A stretch of DNA of 64,000 bases, taken from assembly GCF_036345915.1 (NCBI RefSeq), contig NZ_CP107785.1:62001-126000 (forward strand). Direction: 5' to 3'. The first letter of the stretch is position 1; every line of letters starts with the position of its first letter. The translations under genes and the position numbers were made by a program. Below the pieces are notes generated by a model. That model was not told the origin of the DNA. It was given only the letters and a program-made list of their open reading frames with translations, and did not search any database. This document shows positions 32,118 to 42,860 of the stretch, one piece after another. The DNA is from Nocardia sp. NBC_00565. Lineage in GTDB: Bacteria > Actinomycetota > Actinomycetes > Mycobacteriales > Mycobacteriaceae.

Positions 32118-32708
32118 GTGAAAATCATTGTGATCGGCGCAACCGGAACCATCGGATCTGTCCTGGCTGACGCGCTAGAGGCGAATCCGGATCACCAGGT
32201 CGTGCGTGCCTCCCGGCGCGGGACGGTGCAGGTCGACCTGGCCGAACCCGAGTCGATCGATGCACTGTTCGCGGCGGTCGAGAACGTCGACGCGGTAGTC
32301 GCCGTCGCCGCGAGCGGCCAACTCGCCGAACTCGCCGACTCAACCGACGACGCATACTTCCTCGGCTTGGAGGCCAAGTTCCTCGGCCAGATCCACTTGG
32401 TCCGGCATGCCATCCGGCAGCTCAGCGACGGTGGTTCGATCACTCTCACGAATGGCATCTCGACATTCACCGAGCCCGGCCTCTCCTTCGCGGCCGCGGT
32501 CAATGCGGGGCTGGACGGGTTCGTTCCGGCGGCGGCGCTCGAGCTGCCGCGTGGGATCCGCCTGAATGCGGTGAGCCCGGGGTGGATTTCGGAGACGTTG
32601 GCGGCGTTGGGGCGCGACGGCTCCGCGGGCACGCCGGTCGCCGAGGTGGTCCGGGCCTACGTGGCGCTGATCGAGGGATCGGCCAACGGCCGGGTGGTCG
32701 TGCCGTGA
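32118..32708 (+). CDS. short-chain dehydrogenase, 196 aa
   Basis: GTG 32118. Coenzyme motif IIVIGATGTIGSVLADALEA and VSPGWISETLAALGRDG near the end. The protein is shorter than classical SDRs (about 250 aa) and lacks a clear YxxxK; FTEPGLSFAAAVNAGLDGFV stands where Tyr and Lys normally sit. This fits the small divergent SDRs with unknown reaction. Divergent from the esterase gene. Confidence 0.75.
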   Translation: MKIIVIGATGTIGSVLADALEANPDHQVVRASRRGTVQVDLAEPESIDALFAAVENVDAVVAVAASGQLAELADSTDDAYFLGLEAKFLGQIHLVRHAIRQLSDGGSITLTNGISTFTEPGLSFAAAVNAGLDGFVPAAALELPRGIRLNAVSPGWISETLAALGRDGSAGTPVAEVVRAYVALIEGSANGRVVVP

Positions 32709-32763
32709 CGACGCGGCGCCCACCCGCCGCCCCGCATGCAATCACTGGGCGATGCGGTACTCA

Positions 32764-33930
32764 TTAGAGGCGCGGGTCCACCGGCTCGGATTCGAGGGCG
32801 AGGACCGCGAAGACGGCCTCGTGTACGCGCCAGAGTGGTTCGCCCGCGACGAAGCGGTCCAGTGATTCCAGGCCCAGTGCGTACTCGCGCAGGCGCACCG
32901 GCAGGCCGTATTCGTCGGTCTCCCCGGTGGTTTCGCCGTACATGGCGAAGGCGCGGACCCGGCCCGAGGCGCGTCCGTGGTACTCCTGCTTGAGTCCGGC
33001 GTGCGCAATCACCAATTGGCCGCCGTCGAGGACATAGTGACTGACAAGACCGCGGCAGAAGTCGAGGGCCGCCTTGCGAAAGTCCTCGTCCTCGGTCTCC
33101 AGCTGCGCCAGCGACTCCGCGAGGCCGTGCGCGATGCGCACCTTCTTGCCGTCGAGTGCGCGCACCAGCTTGTTCTCGTGATTTCCGGTGACGCACAATG
33201 CCGTTCCGGCGCGGACCATGCCCATGACGAGTCGGAGCACCCCCGGTGTGTCCGGACCGCGGTCGACGAGGTCGCCGACGAATACCGCGGTGCGCCCGGC
33301 CGGGTGGCTCGCGCCGACGGTCCGGCTCGCGTCGTCACGGAGCAGGTCATAGCCGAGTTCGCCGAGCAGTGTCTCCAGTTCGGCGCGGCAGCCGTGCACA
33401 TCGCCGATCACGTCGAACGGTCCGGTGAGTTCGCGTTTGTCGTTCCACGCCTTTTCGTCGACGAGGGTCGCGGCCTCGATCTCGTCGATGCCGCGCAGCA
33501 CATACACCTTCCGAAAACCCTCGCGCTCGAGACCGCGCATACCGCGGCGCAATTCGCGCTGTTGCCGGGAGACCACGTGTCTGGCCAGGTGCGACCGGTC
33601 GGGGCGTCGGGTATTGCGTTCGAAGCACACGTCATCGGGGACGTCGAGCACGATCGCCACCGGCAGCACGTCGTGCGCGCGGGCCACCGCGATCAGCTCC
33701 TGGCGGGCCTTGGGCTGCACATTGGTGGCGTCCACGACGGTGCGCAGGCCGCGCCGCAGCCGGATACCGGCGATGTGGTGCAACAGCGCGAAGGCGTCCG
33801 GGGTCGCCGACTGATCGTTCTCGTCGTCGCTGACGATGCCGCGGCACGCATCAGAGGAGACGATCGCAGTCTGCCGAAAGTGCTTGCGCGCGAACGTCGA
33901 CTTCCCCGAACCGGTGCTGCCGATCAGCAC
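32764..33930 (-). pseudogene. pnkp: pnkp remnant: ligase domain deleted in frame
   Basis: Polynucleotide kinase-phosphatase of the bacterial Pnkp/Hen1 RNA-repair pair. Kinase P-loop GSTGSGKST (residues 4-12), phosphatase motifs GDVHG (176-180), GDLVDRG (219-225), GNHE (249-252). Family members are about 850 aa with a C-terminal ligase; here residue 346 (TGETDEYGLPVR) jumps straight to LREYALGLESLDRFVAGEPL and VLALESEPVDPRL, which is the extreme C-terminus of full-length Pnkp. About 450 residues are missing, including the late phosphatase His/Asp ligands (YGHTP, NIDTGC). No ribosome site precedes GTG 33930. Confidence 0.85.
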
Positions 33931-33947
33931 GACGAGGGTGTGAATCG

Positions 33948-34442
33948 CCCCAGTCCGGGAAGGCGGGATCGAGGGGGAGGGGTTCGGCGATCACGGCCCA
34001 GCCCAACGGTACGAAGACGCGCTCGGCCGCCTGCGGTCCGCCTTTGCAAGGCACCGCGGGCAACTCGATCCGCAACGGCAGTGCGGTCCGCACCAATTCG
34101 GGTCGCTGGTCGCAACGGCCGTGCAGGGCGGTGCGGAATACCGCGCCGAGGGCGACCGACAGCAGCGACGACGCCGCGTACGGCCGATCGTTGACGTACT
34201 GGCCGAGGCTGAAATCCGGTGTGCTGTGTGAACGTCCGCGCACCAACCGAATCGGATCGACCTCCAGCAGCAGGGCCGCCGTACACCGCTGCGCCGTGGC
34301 CTCCGGGTATACGACGTGCGCGGTGCCGTAAGACTGCTCGAACGCCTGCACTCGGTCCGGGTTCTTGTGCAGCAAGAAGCCCAGATCGGTCGCGGGCCAG
34401 GCCGCGCCCGCCGGCGGTGTGCAGGTGATCGTCAACAGCATC
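33948..34442 (-). pseudogene. hen1: hen1 remnant: N-terminal domain only
   Basis: Starts MLLTITCTPP; ATDLGFLLHKNPDRVQAFEQ, YGTAHVVYPEATAQRCTAAL and FSLGQYVNDRPYAASSLLSV are the hallmark N-terminal domain of bacterial Hen1, the RNA 3'-terminal ribose 2'-O-methyltransferase. At PLDPAFPDWGDS (about residue 165) the sequence crosses, out of frame, into the kinase start of pnkp; the methyltransferase half and the first residues of Pnkp are gone. The upstream phosphoketolase stop is 55 bp away on the same strand. Confidence 0.85.
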
Positions 34443-34496
34443 TTGCGATCGTCGTCGAGCCGTACACCGCATGCAAGGAAGTTTCGCCGCGGTCTT

Positions 34497-36965
34497 CTAC
34501 AGGCTGAGGTCGGGCCAGGTCCAGTTGGCGACGACCGGGATATCCGCACCGTGTTCGCGGGTCCAGGCGCGGGCGTTCCACCGCGCGTCGACCATTTCCT
34601 GCCGTAGCCCCGCCGCCTTCTCCCGCAGTGTCGGAACCCGGTCGATGACGTCCATAACCAGGTGGTACCGGTCCAGGTCGTTGAGCATCACCATATCGAA
34701 TGGTGTTGTCGTAGTGCCCTTTTCCTTGTATCCGCGGACGTGGAGTTCACCGTGATTGGCACGTCGATAGGTGAGCCGGTGGATCAGCCACGGATACCCG
34801 TGGAACGCGAAGATCACCGGCCGCTCCCGGGTGAACAGCGAGTCGAACTCGCTATCGGACAGTCCATGTGGGTGTTCGTCCGGCGGTTGCAGCCGCATCA
34901 GGTCGACCACGTTCACCACCCGGATGCGCAGTTCCGGCAGGCGTGCGCGCAGAATCGCCGCCGCCGCAAGCGTTTCCAGCGTCGGCACATCACCGGCACA
35001 GGCCAGCACGACATCGGGTGTGGTGCCCGGATCGTCGTTCTGCCCGGCCCAATCCCAGATGCCGGCGCCGCGCGCGCAGTGCACCGCGGCATCGGCGACC
35101 GAAAGCCAGTCCGCCTGCGGCTGTTTCCCCGCGACCACCACATTGACGTAATGCCGCGAGCGCAGACAGTGGTCATAGGTCGACAGCAGCGTATTCGCGT
35201 CCGGCGGCAGATACACCCGCACGATGGACGGTTTCTTGTTCAGCACCACATCGAGGAATCCGGGATCCTGATGCGTGAACCCATTGTGGTCCTGTCGCCA
35301 AACATGCGACGACAGTAGGTAATTCAGGCTCGCGATCGGTCGTCGCCACGGCACGGCCGCACTCGCGTCCAACCATTTGGCATGCTGGTTGAACATCGCA
35401 TCGATAATATGGATGAACGCCTCGTAGCAGGTGAACACCCCGTGCCTGCCAGTCAGCAGATAGCCCTCCAGCAGTCCCTGGCACATGTGTTCGGAGAGCA
35501 CCTCGATGACCCGCCCGGTGCGATCGAGATCCACATCGAATTCGCCGATCTCGGCCTGCCAGTCGCGCCCGGTGACCTCCAGAATGTCCTGCAGCCGATT
35601 GCTGGCCAGCTCGTCGGGGGCGAAGGTGAGGAAGTTGTTCGTATTGCGCGCGGTGACATCGCGCAGCCATCCGCCGAGCACTCGCGTCGCCTCGTGCTGG
35701 GTCGTGCCCGGTGACCGCACCTCGACGCCGTAGGACCGCCAATCCGGCAGCCGCAGATCCCGAATCAGCGTGCCCCCGTTGGTAACTGGATTCGCACTCA
35801 GCCGCCGATCACCCTCGGGCGCGAGTTCGAGCAGTGTCGGCACCGGCCTACCGGACTCGTCGAAGAGCTCCTCCGGCCGATAGGCCCGCATCCACTGTTC
35901 GAGCACCGCGCGATGGGCGTCATCGGTGCGCGCGGCGGTCAACGGCACCTGGTGCGCCCGGAACGTACCTTCCACCGGATCACCGTCGACCACCGGCGGG
36001 CAGGTCCACCCCTTCGGGGTGCGCAGCACGATCATCGGCCAGATCGGACGCGTCCCATCGGTGCCCGCGCGCGCGGCGCGGTGGATCGCTTCGATACGGT
36101 CCAGACAGGCGTCCACGGCAACGGCCATCTCTTGGTGCACGGTCGCCGGATCACTGCCCGCCACAATGATCGGCTCGTAGCCGTACCCGCGCAGCAGCAT
36201 CAGCAACTCGGACTCCGGGATGCGCGCCAGAATGGTCGGATTGGCGATCTTGTACTGGTTCAGCGCGAGAATCGGCAGTACGGCCCCGTCACGCCCGGGA
36301 TTGAGGAACTTGTTGGCATGCCAACTGGTGGCCAACGGCCCGGTTTCCGCCTCGCCGTCGCCGACCACGCAGAACACGGTGAGATCCGGATTGTCGAGCG
36401 CCGCGCCGAACGCGTGCAGCAACGAGTAGCCGAGCTCGCCGCCCTCATGGAACGAACCGGGCGTCTCCGGCGCACAGTGACTCGGCACCCCGCCGGGGAA
36501 CGAGAATTGCGCGAACAGCGCGCTCATTCCGGTCTCGTCCTGCGAAACATGGCTGTACAGCTCGGAATACGTCCCCTCCAACCAACCGCACGCATTCGGA
36601 CCCGGCCCGCCGTGCCCGGGTCCGGCGACGAAGACCGCGTTCAGATCACGCTGCCGGATCGCCCGATTGGCATGCGCCCAAACCAGATTCAGGCCGGGCA
36701 CGGTGCCGAAATGTCCGAGCAGTCGCGGCTTGATGTGCTCGGCCCGCAGCGGCTCGCGCAGCAGCGGATTGCTCATGAGATAGATCTGACCCACCGCGAG
36801 ATAGTTCGCCGCCCGCCACCACGCGTCGATCGATGCCAATTCCGCGCGGCCGAGCGGGCCGGGGACCTCCCCGAGCCGATACGGCCGTGGCGCGATGGTC
36901 GCACCGCCACTGCTGTCGACATTGTCGGCCGAGGTATCGCCCCCGGCACTGGCCATCTGGGTCAT
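34497..36965 (-). CDS. xfp: phosphoketolase
   Basis: 822 aa, full length. Splits xylulose-5-phosphate and/or fructose-6-phosphate to acetyl phosphate, using ThDP. Seen: [79 protein letters not shown] and the ThDP motif [20 protein letters not shown], then [20 protein letters not shown]. All are family signatures. No acetate kinase or phosphotransacetylase adjoins. Strictly speaking the substrate range cannot be told from sequence. Confidence 0.95.
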   Translation of the reverse strand: MTQMASAGGDTSADNVDSSGGATIAPRPYRLGEVPGPLGRAELASIDAWWRAANYLAVGQIYLMSNPLLREPLRAEHIKPRLLGHFGTVPGLNLVWAHANRAIRQRDLNAVFVAGPGHGGPGPNACGWLEGTYSELYSHVSQDETGMSALFAQFSFPGGVPSHCAPETPGSFHEGGELGYSLLHAFGAALDNPDLTVFCVVGDGEAETGPLATSWHANKFLNPGRDGAVLPILALNQYKIANPTILARIPESELLMLLRGYGYEPIIVAGSDPATVHQEMAVAVDACLDRIEAIHRAARAGTDGTRPIWPMIVLRTPKGWTCPPVVDGDPVEGTFRAHQVPLTAARTDDAHRAVLEQWMRAYRPEELFDESGRPVPTLLELAPEGDRRLSANPVTNGGTLIRDLRLPDWRSYGVEVRSPGTTQHEATRVLGGWLRDVTARNTNNFLTFAPDELASNRLQDILEVTGRDWQAEIGEFDVDLDRTGRVIEVLSEHMCQGLLEGYLLTGRHGVFTCYEAFIHIIDAMFNQHAKWLDASAAVPWRRPIASLNYLLSSHVWRQDHNGFTHQDPGFLDVVLNKKPSIVRVYLPPDANTLLSTYDHCLRSRHYVNVVVAGKQPQADWLSVADAAVHCARGAGIWDWAGQNDDPGTTPDVVLACAGDVPTLETLAAAAILRARLPELRIRVVNVVDLMRLQPPDEHPHGLSDSEFDSLFTRERPVIFAFHGYPWLIHRLTYRRANHGELHVRGYKEKGTTTTPFDMVMLNDLDRYHLVMDVIDRVPTLREKAAGLRQEMVDARWNARAWTREHGADIPVVANWTWPDLSL

Positions 36966-37187
36966 CCGCCGACTCTCCTCACACTCGGGGCATCGGCAGC
37001 GGTACCTGAGGAACCGCCGCTACCGGGTCCTACACGGTTGCCGACCACAGTCGACAACGCCGATGGAGAATTCCCCGTCAGCCTACCCACGCGTGCCGAT
37101 CAGCTCTCACGTTCTCGCGCCACCGGTTGGTCCGTCTCGTGCCGGATGTCACCCGATCCGGTGCCATCGGTCTGCGCGCGGTGGATT

Positions 37188-37781
37188 ATGGTCCGCCGCA
37201 TGCAAACACTCGGCAGGATCATCGGGATCGCGACCATCGCCGCCGCCGCGTTCGGGCTCGTCGCCTGTGGCTCCGACGATGACAAGGGCGCGGCCGCGAC
37301 CACGTCGGCGGCCACCGCGTCGACCGCGGCGCAGCCCACCTTCGGCCAGCTGCCCGCGCAGAACACCGGCGCCGAGTGCACCGCCGATGACATCGTGGTG
37401 ATCGGTGGCTACGGCACCGCGCCGAAGATCACCATCCCGGACACCTGCGCCCCGCCGACACAGCTCGTCGTCAAGGATCTGGTCGCGGGCTCCGGGCCGG
37501 GCGCGGCCGCCGGCCAGCCGCTCACCATGAACTATTCGCTGGTCACCTGGTCGGATAAGAAGAAGCTGGACAGCTCCTTCGATCGCGGCAAGCCGTTCCA
37601 GCTCACCCTCGGCGCCGGGATGGTCATTCCGGGTTGGGATGAGGGTCTGATCGGCGTGCAACAGGGCGCGCGCCGCCTGCTGATCGTGCCGCCGAACCTC
37701 GGTTATGGAAAGGGCGGCAACGGCGTCAAGCCGAACGAGACGCTGGTCTTCGTCACCGACGCGGTCGCCATCGGTAAGTAG
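37188..37781 (+). CDS. FKBP-type peptidyl-prolyl isomerase lipoprotein
   Basis: 197 aa. Signal peptide MVRRMQTLGRIIGIATIAAA with lipobox LVAC (Cys27), a Thr/Ala-rich linker, then an FKBP domain: LVVKDLVAGSGPGAAAGQPL, DSSFDRGKPFQLTLGAGMVI, PGWDEGLIGVQQGARRLLIV and PPNLGYGKGG. It folds or rescues exported proteins on the outer face of the membrane. ATG 37188 is preferred for its basic n-region; ATG 37200 is also possible. Confidence 0.85.
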   Translation: MVRRMQTLGRIIGIATIAAAAFGLVACGSDDDKGAAATTSAATASTAAQPTFGQLPAQNTGAECTADDIVVIGGYGTAPKITIPDTCAPPTQLVVKDLVAGSGPGAAAGQPLTMNYSLVTWSDKKKLDSSFDRGKPFQLTLGAGMVIPGWDEGLIGVQQGARRLLIVPPNLGYGKGGNGVKPNETLVFVTDAVAIGK

Positions 37782-37783
37782 CT

Positions 37784-37849
37784 GATCTTTTCGAGCGACC
37801 TGCAAGCAATCGCTACGGATCTTTTCGATCGACCTGCGAGCAGTCGCTA
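37784..37849. repeat. two 32-bp direct repeats upstream of tig
   Basis: 37784-37815 and 37818-37849 are 29/32 identical (GATCTTTTCGAGCGACCTGC type). The TTCGAGCGACCTGCGAGC core recurs at 43761-43778. A dispersed short intergenic repeat rather than a promoter. Confidence 0.75.
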
Positions 37850-37987
37850 ACGGCACTGCCTGTAGCCCCCCACGACCGGTCAACTAACCTGGTCGAGATG
37901 CGCACGTAGGCCGTGCGGCGATTTCGCTCGTGATTACCCATAGCAAGTCGGCACAAGCAAGTCGACCAGAACCGACGAACAAGGAGC

Positions 37988-39370
37988 ATGTCCGTGAAGA
38001 GCACCGTCGAGCAGCTGAGCCCGACCCGGGTCCGGATCAACGTCGAGGTGCCGTTCGAGGAACTGAAGCCGGATTTCGACAAGGCCTATAAGGCGCTGGC
38101 CAACCAGGTCCGCATCCCCGGCTTCCGTCCGGGCAAGGCCCCGGCCAAGCTCATCGAGGCCCGTCTGGGCCGCGGCGCGATCCTGGAGCAGGTAGTCAAC
38201 GACGCGCTGCCCGGCCGCTACAGCGAGGCCGTCACCACCTCCGAGGTCAAGGTCATCGGCCAGCCCGAGATCGAGATCACCAAGATCGAGGACGGCCAGG
38301 AGCTGGCCTTCACGGCCGAGGTCGATGTGCGCCCCGAGATCACCCTGCCCACCTACGAGGGCATCGAGGTGACCGTCGACTCGTTCACCATCGGTGACGA
38401 GGACATCGAGGAGCAGCTGCAGTCGCTGCGCCAGCGCTTCGGCACGCTGACCGGTGTCGATCGTCCGGTCCAGGACGGCGACTTCGTGTCCATCGATCTC
38501 GCGGCCACCGTCGACGGCGAGGACGTGCCCGAGGCGGCGACCACCGGCCTTTCTCACGAGGTCGGCTCCGGCCAGCTGATCGAGGGCCTGGACGAGGCGC
38601 TCATCGGCCTGTCGGTCGAGGAGTCCAAGGAGTTCACCTCGACCCTGGTCGCCGGTGAGCACGCGGGCAAGGAGGCGGTCATCACCGTCACCGTCCGTTC
38701 GGTCAAGGAGCGCGAGCTGCCCGAGGCCGACGACGACTTCGCCCAGCTGGCCAGCGAATTCGACACCCTCGACGAGCTGAAGGACGACCTGCGCAACCGG
38801 GTCGAGCGGGTCAAGAAGGTCGAGCAGGCCGGTCAGATCCGCGACAAGGTGCTCGAGACGCTGCTGGAGCAGGTCGAGGTGCCGCTGCCCGAGGCGGTCG
38901 TGCAGGCCGAGATCGACGCCGTAGTGCACGATGCGGTGCACGGCTTCGACCACGACGAGGCCAAGCTCGCCGAGGCGCTCGAGGCCCAGGGCTCGAGCCG
39001 CGAAGAGTTCGACAAGGACACCAAGGAGTCCGCCGAGAAGTCGGTGAAGACCCAGCTGCTGCTGGACGCCATCGCCGAGGCGGACAACACCCAGGTCGGC
39101 CAGGAGGAGCTCACCGAGCGAATCCTGTTCCAGGCGCAGCGCTACGGCCTCTCGCCCGAGCAGTTCATCCAGCAGGTGCAGCAGGCTGGTCAGCTCGGCG
39201 CGGTCTTCGCCGATGTCCGTCGCGGCAAGGCGCTGGCCGGTGTGGTCGGCAAGGTGAAGGTCACCGACTCCGACGGCAACTCCGTGGACACCGCCGAAAT
39301 GTTCGGCGGCCCTGAGGATTCCACCGACGAAGCGGACAGCACCGAGACCGCCGCGGCGAGCACCGAATAA
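37988..39370 (+). CDS. tig: trigger factor
   Basis: 460 aa. Ribosome-binding signature [20 protein letters not shown], PPIase middle domain ([20 protein letters not shown]), helical C-terminal arms, acidic tail ([18 protein letters not shown]). Start ATG 37988 with aaggag in front. Ribosome-associated chaperone that holds nascent chains. Followed by clpP1, clpP2, clpX on the same strand. Confidence 0.97.
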   Translation: MSVKSTVEQLSPTRVRINVEVPFEELKPDFDKAYKALANQVRIPGFRPGKAPAKLIEARLGRGAILEQVVNDALPGRYSEAVTTSEVKVIGQPEIEITKIEDGQELAFTAEVDVRPEITLPTYEGIEVTVDSFTIGDEDIEEQLQSLRQRFGTLTGVDRPVQDGDFVSIDLAATVDGEDVPEAATTGLSHEVGSGQLIEGLDEALIGLSVEESKEFTSTLVAGEHAGKEAVITVTVRSVKERELPEADDDFAQLASEFDTLDELKDDLRNRVERVKKVEQAGQIRDKVLETLLEQVEVPLPEAVVQAEIDAVVHDAVHGFDHDEAKLAEALEAQGSSREEFDKDTKESAEKSVKTQLLLDAIAEADNTQVGQEELTERILFQAQRYGLSPEQFIQQVQQAGQLGAVFADVRRGKALAGVVGKVKVTDSDGNSVDTAEMFGGPEDSTDEADSTETAAASTE

Positions 39371-39414
39371 TTCCATGAAATATCAGCGTGATCGGGACGC
39401 GTGTGATTGCGTGA

Positions 39415-39510
39415 TTGCGCTGTGAGCGAGCCTAGCGAGTGAACCAAAGACACAGGGCGCCCTCGCGCATAGCGCAACTGAGCGCCAGCGAAGTTGCGCT
39501 GTGAGCGAAG
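39415..39510. promoter_or_regulatory. repeat/hairpin region before clpP1, ClgR-like boxes
   Basis: TTGCGCTGTGAGCGA occurs twice (39415-39429, 39494-39508). CGC-TGTGA-GCG resembles the ClgR box known to control actinobacterial clp genes, with one deviation. AGCGCAACT (39471-39479) and AGTTGCGCT (39492-39500) also form a stem that may end the tig transcript. Confidence 0.4.
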
Positions 39511-39628
39511 AAGGGCGGTACCGGGAGTTCGGTGCCGCCCTGCTTCGTTAATGTTTGTGACAAGCGAACCAGAGATGGCTTTTGGGCATCAGCAACGAGC
39601 CGGTGAGAGAAGGCAGGTATCCGTGACA

Positions 39629-40237
39629 ATGAACAAGGCAGGGGTCGTCATGACATCCGCGACTGCTGGTCTGAACCTCAGTGATTCGGTGTACGAGCGC
39701 CTGCTGCGTGAGCGCATCATCTTCCTCGGCACTCAGGTCGACGACGACATCGCGAATAAGCTGTGCGCGCAGATCCTGCTGCTCTCGGCGGAGGACTCCA
39801 CCCGCGACATTTCGCTCTACATCAACTCGCCCGGCGGTTCGGTGACCGCGGGTATGGCGATCTACGACACCATGCAGTTCGCCGAGTGCGATATCGCCAC
39901 TTTCGGCATGGGTCTGGCCGCATCGATGGGCCAGTTCCTGCTTACCGCGGGCACCAAGGGCAAGCGCAGCGCACTGCCGCACGCGCGGATCATGATGCAC
40001 CAGCCCTCGGCGGGCATCGGCGGTTCCGCGGCCGATATCGCGATCATGGCCGAGCAGTTCGCGCACACCAAGCGTGAGCTCAACGAGCTGCAGGCACTGC
40101 ACACCGGCAAGTCCATCGAGCAGGTCACCATCGACGCCGATCGCGACCGTTGGTTCACCGCGACGCAGGCCCTCGAGTACGGCTTCATCGACCGCGTGAT
40201 CACCCACGCGGCGCAGGCGAACGGCGCGGGCGACTAG
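39629..40237 (+). CDS. clpP1: ATP-dependent Clp protease proteolytic subunit 1
   Basis: 202 aa. Serine peptidase: Ser99 in [14 protein letters not shown], His124 in [14 protein letters not shown], Asp in DADRDRWF, and the handle [20 protein letters not shown]. Forms a mixed tetradecamer with ClpP2 in mycobacteria and relatives, working with ClpX or ClpC1. GTG 39623 (better spaced from aaggcagg) is an alternative start two codons earlier. Confidence 0.95.
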   Translation: MNKAGVVMTSATAGLNLSDSVYERLLRERIIFLGTQVDDDIANKLCAQILLLSAEDSTRDISLYINSPGGSVTAGMAIYDTMQFAECDIATFGMGLAASMGQFLLTAGTKGKRSALPHARIMMHQPSAGIGGSAADIAIMAEQFAHTKRELNELQALHTGKSIEQVTIDADRDRWFTATQALEYGFIDRVITHAAQANGAGD

Positions 40238-40284
40238 TTACGGGCGCTGACCCGCGTTCCCCCTCAACGACTTTGGAGACGAAG

Positions 40285-40953
40285 ATGGCCAATCTGTTCG
40301 ATCCGCGCGCCGGTCTCGGCGGCACCGCTCCGGCGAGCCCACAGTCGCGCTACATCCTGCCCTCGTTCATCGAGCACTCGAGCTTCGGTGTCAAGGAGTC
40401 CAACCCGTACAACAAGCTGTTCGAGGAGCGCATCATCTTCCTCGGCGTGCAGGTGGACGACGCCTCGGCCAACGACATCATGGCGCAGCTGCTGGTGCTG
40501 GAGTCGCTGGATCCCGATCGCGACATCACCATGTACATCAACTCGCCCGGTGGCTCGTTCACCTCGCTGATGGCCATCTACGACACCATGCAGTACGTGC
40601 GTGCCGATGTGGCCACGGTTTGCCTGGGTCAGGCCGCCTCGGCCGCGGCCGTGCTGCTCGCCGCCGGTAGCCCTGGCAAGCGCGCCTGTCTGCCCAACGC
40701 CCGGGTGCTGATCCACCAGCCGTCGCTGGAGGGTGGCATTCAGGGGCAGGTCTCGGACCTGGAGATCCAGGCCGCCGAGATCGAGCGCATGCGTCGCCTG
40801 ATGGAGACCACGCTGGCCCGCCACACCGGCAAGGATGCGGACACCATCCGCAAGGACACCGACCGCGACAAGATCCTGACGGCCCAGGATGCCAAGGAAT
40901 ACGGGATCATCGACACGGTGTTCGACTACCGCAAGCTCAGCGCGCAGAAGTGA
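40285..40953 (+). CDS. clpP2: ATP-dependent Clp protease proteolytic subunit 2
   Basis: 222 aa. Ser119 in LGQAASAAAVLLAAGSPGKR, His144 in ARVLIHQPSLEGG, Asp in DTDRDKILTAQDAKEYG. The N-terminal 25 residues are a propeptide-like extension. Starts 47 bp after clpP1 with tttggag in front; partner of ClpP1. Confidence 0.95.
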   Translation: MANLFDPRAGLGGTAPASPQSRYILPSFIEHSSFGVKESNPYNKLFEERIIFLGVQVDDASANDIMAQLLVLESLDPDRDITMYINSPGGSFTSLMAIYDTMQYVRADVATVCLGQAASAAAVLLAAGSPGKRACLPNARVLIHQPSLEGGIQGQVSDLEIQAAEIERMRRLMETTLARHTGKDADTIRKDTDRDKILTAQDAKEYGIIDTVFDYRKLSAQK

Positions 40954-41385
40954 TCGCGCCGCGCCGGACGGCGCGGTGCATTGATCGCTCGTAAGTTGCT
41001 TAGCGTCAGGAAAACCCGGCCGGGACAGATGCCACTCGGCAGATGGCCCGGCCGGACTGCTTCGGGGAAGCCGACCGGCCGGAAGGGTGTCCGGCGGAAG
41101 GATTTCCGGAGCGGGCGGCCAGGGCGTGTCGGATGGCCGTCGATCGGGGTGAACGTGTTCCATAGTGGTAAGAACTCGTGTGACCCCGACGAGAAACATG
41201 CTCGAGTTGTCGACCTCCGTCGCGCACACCGGGTACGGTCGACCTAGGGACCATTGCTCCCGGTTGACGGCAGTGCTCGAACCGTCGGAATCGCTCGAGG
41301 TGTTCGTGATTACACCCGAGGGTGGCGGATTGCTGGCAACCTGGATAGACGGTTGCACGCGGACAAGGAAGTAGGGACCCACGAG
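40954..41385. other. clpP2-clpX intergenic region
   Basis: No gene seen. GCGCCGCGCC...GGCGCGGTGC (40957-40979) and CGGCCGGG...CCCGGCCG near 41018-41057 can form stems that may end the clpP operon. A separate clpX promoter is likely in the last 200 bp. Confidence 0.45.
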
Positions 41386-42666
41386 ATGGCGCGCATCGGA
41401 GATGGCGGCGATCTGCTGAAGTGCTCGTTCTGCGGAAAGAGCCAGAAGCAGGTCAAGAAGCTCATTGCGGGACCAGGGGTGTACATCTGCGACGAGTGCA
41501 TCGATCTATGCAACGAGATCATCGAGGAAGAGCTGGCCGAGTCCAGCGAGGTCAAACTCGATGAGCTGCCCAAGCCCACCGAGATCCGGGACTTCCTGGA
41601 GAACTACGTGATCGGGCAGGACACCGCCAAGCGCACGCTCGCGGTGGCCGTCTACAACCACTACAAGCGGATCCAGGCCGGTGACAAGGGTCGCGACAGC
41701 CGCGGCGAGGCCGTTGAGCTGGCCAAGTCGAACATCCTGATGCTCGGCCCCACCGGCTGCGGTAAGACCTACCTGGCACAGACGCTGGCCAAGATGCTCA
41801 ACGTCCCGTTCGCCATCGCCGACGCGACGGCGCTGACCGAGGCCGGATACGTCGGTGAGGATGTGGAGAACATCCTGCTCAAGCTGATCCAGGCCGCGGA
41901 CTACGACGTCAAGCGAGCCGAGACCGGCATCATCTACATCGATGAGGTCGACAAGATCGCGCGCAAGAGCGAGAACCCCTCGATCACCCGCGACGTCTCC
42001 GGTGAGGGCGTGCAGCAGGCGCTGCTGAAGATCCTGGAGGGCACCCAGGCCAGCGTCCCGCCGCAGGGCGGGCGCAAGCATCCGCACCAGGAGTTCATCC
42101 AGATCGACACCACCAACGTGCTGTTCATCGTCGCCGGCGCCTTCGCTGGGCTGGAGAAGATCATCTCCGACCGCACCGGTCACCGCGGCATCGGCTTCGG
42201 CGCCGAGGTGCGCTCCAAGGCCGAGATCGACACCGATGACCACTTCGCCGAGGTAATGCCCGAGGATCTGATCAAGTTCGGTCTGATCCCGGAGTTCATC
42301 GGTCGTCTCCCGGTCGTCGCCTCGGTGACGAATCTGGACAAGGAGTCGCTGGTCAAGATCCTCTCCGAACCGAAGAACGCGCTGGTGAAGCAGTACGTGC
42401 GCCTGTTCGAGATGGACGGCGTCGACCTCGAGTTCACCGATGACGCGCTCGAGGCCATCGCCGATCAGGCGATCCTGCGGGGCACCGGCGCTCGTGGCCT
42501 GCGCGCCATCATGGAGGAAGTCCTGCAGCTGGCGATGTTCGACATCCCCAGCCGCGACGACGTCGCCAAGGTGGTCGTCAACGCCGACACTGTCAACGAC
42601 AACGTGCTCCCGACCATCGTGCCGCGCAAGGCGCAGCGCGCGGAGCGCCGGGAGAAGTCGGCCTAG
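41386..42666 (+). CDS. clpX: ATP-dependent Clp protease ATPase subunit ClpX
   Basis: 426 aa. Zinc finger Cys13/16/35/38 (LKCSFC then VYICDEC), Walker [15 protein letters not shown], Walker [16 protein letters not shown], and the pore/IGF region with RHPHQEF-type motif ([16 protein letters not shown]). Unfoldase that feeds ClpP1P2. ATG 41386 keeps the usual zinc-domain N-terminus. Confidence 0.97.
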   Translation: MARIGDGGDLLKCSFCGKSQKQVKKLIAGPGVYICDECIDLCNEIIEEELAESSEVKLDELPKPTEIRDFLENYVIGQDTAKRTLAVAVYNHYKRIQAGDKGRDSRGEAVELAKSNILMLGPTGCGKTYLAQTLAKMLNVPFAIADATALTEAGYVGEDVENILLKLIQAADYDVKRAETGIIYIDEVDKIARKSENPSITRDVSGEGVQQALLKILEGTQASVPPQGGRKHPHQEFIQIDTTNVLFIVAGAFAGLEKIISDRTGHRGIGFGAEVRSKAEIDTDDHFAEVMPEDLIKFGLIPEFIGRLPVVASVTNLDKESLVKILSEPKNALVKQYVRLFEMDGVDLEFTDDALEAIADQAILRGTGARGLRAIMEEVLQLAMFDIPSRDDVAKVVVNADTVNDNVLPTIVPRKAQRAERREKSA

Positions 42667-42690
42667 TAACGACGCATCGCACAAGCTCAC

Positions 42691-42721
42691 GAGCGGGCCG
42701 GAGACTATCTCCGGCCCGCTC
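42691..42721 (+). terminator. terminator of clpX
   Basis: GAGCGGGCCGGAG and CTCCGGCCCGCTC pair perfectly over 13 bp around ACTAT, 24 bp behind the clpX stop. Confidence 0.85.
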
Positions 42722-42860
42722 GATGTGTATCGGCCGCGCCGTTGGGGTACTCGTAGGTCACGGTTGAGTAACCAGCCCAGTCCCGGGCGCTACGGCCCGG
42801 GGCGAATCGTGTTCGCAGGCAAGGGTTTCGCTTGCCGTGCGCGACCGGACCGAGGTCCCC

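Noticed and set aside
37934..39376. 480-residue leftward frame covering tig
   Set aside because: It is the shadow of the trigger factor codon pattern on the other strand; tig has full family signatures.
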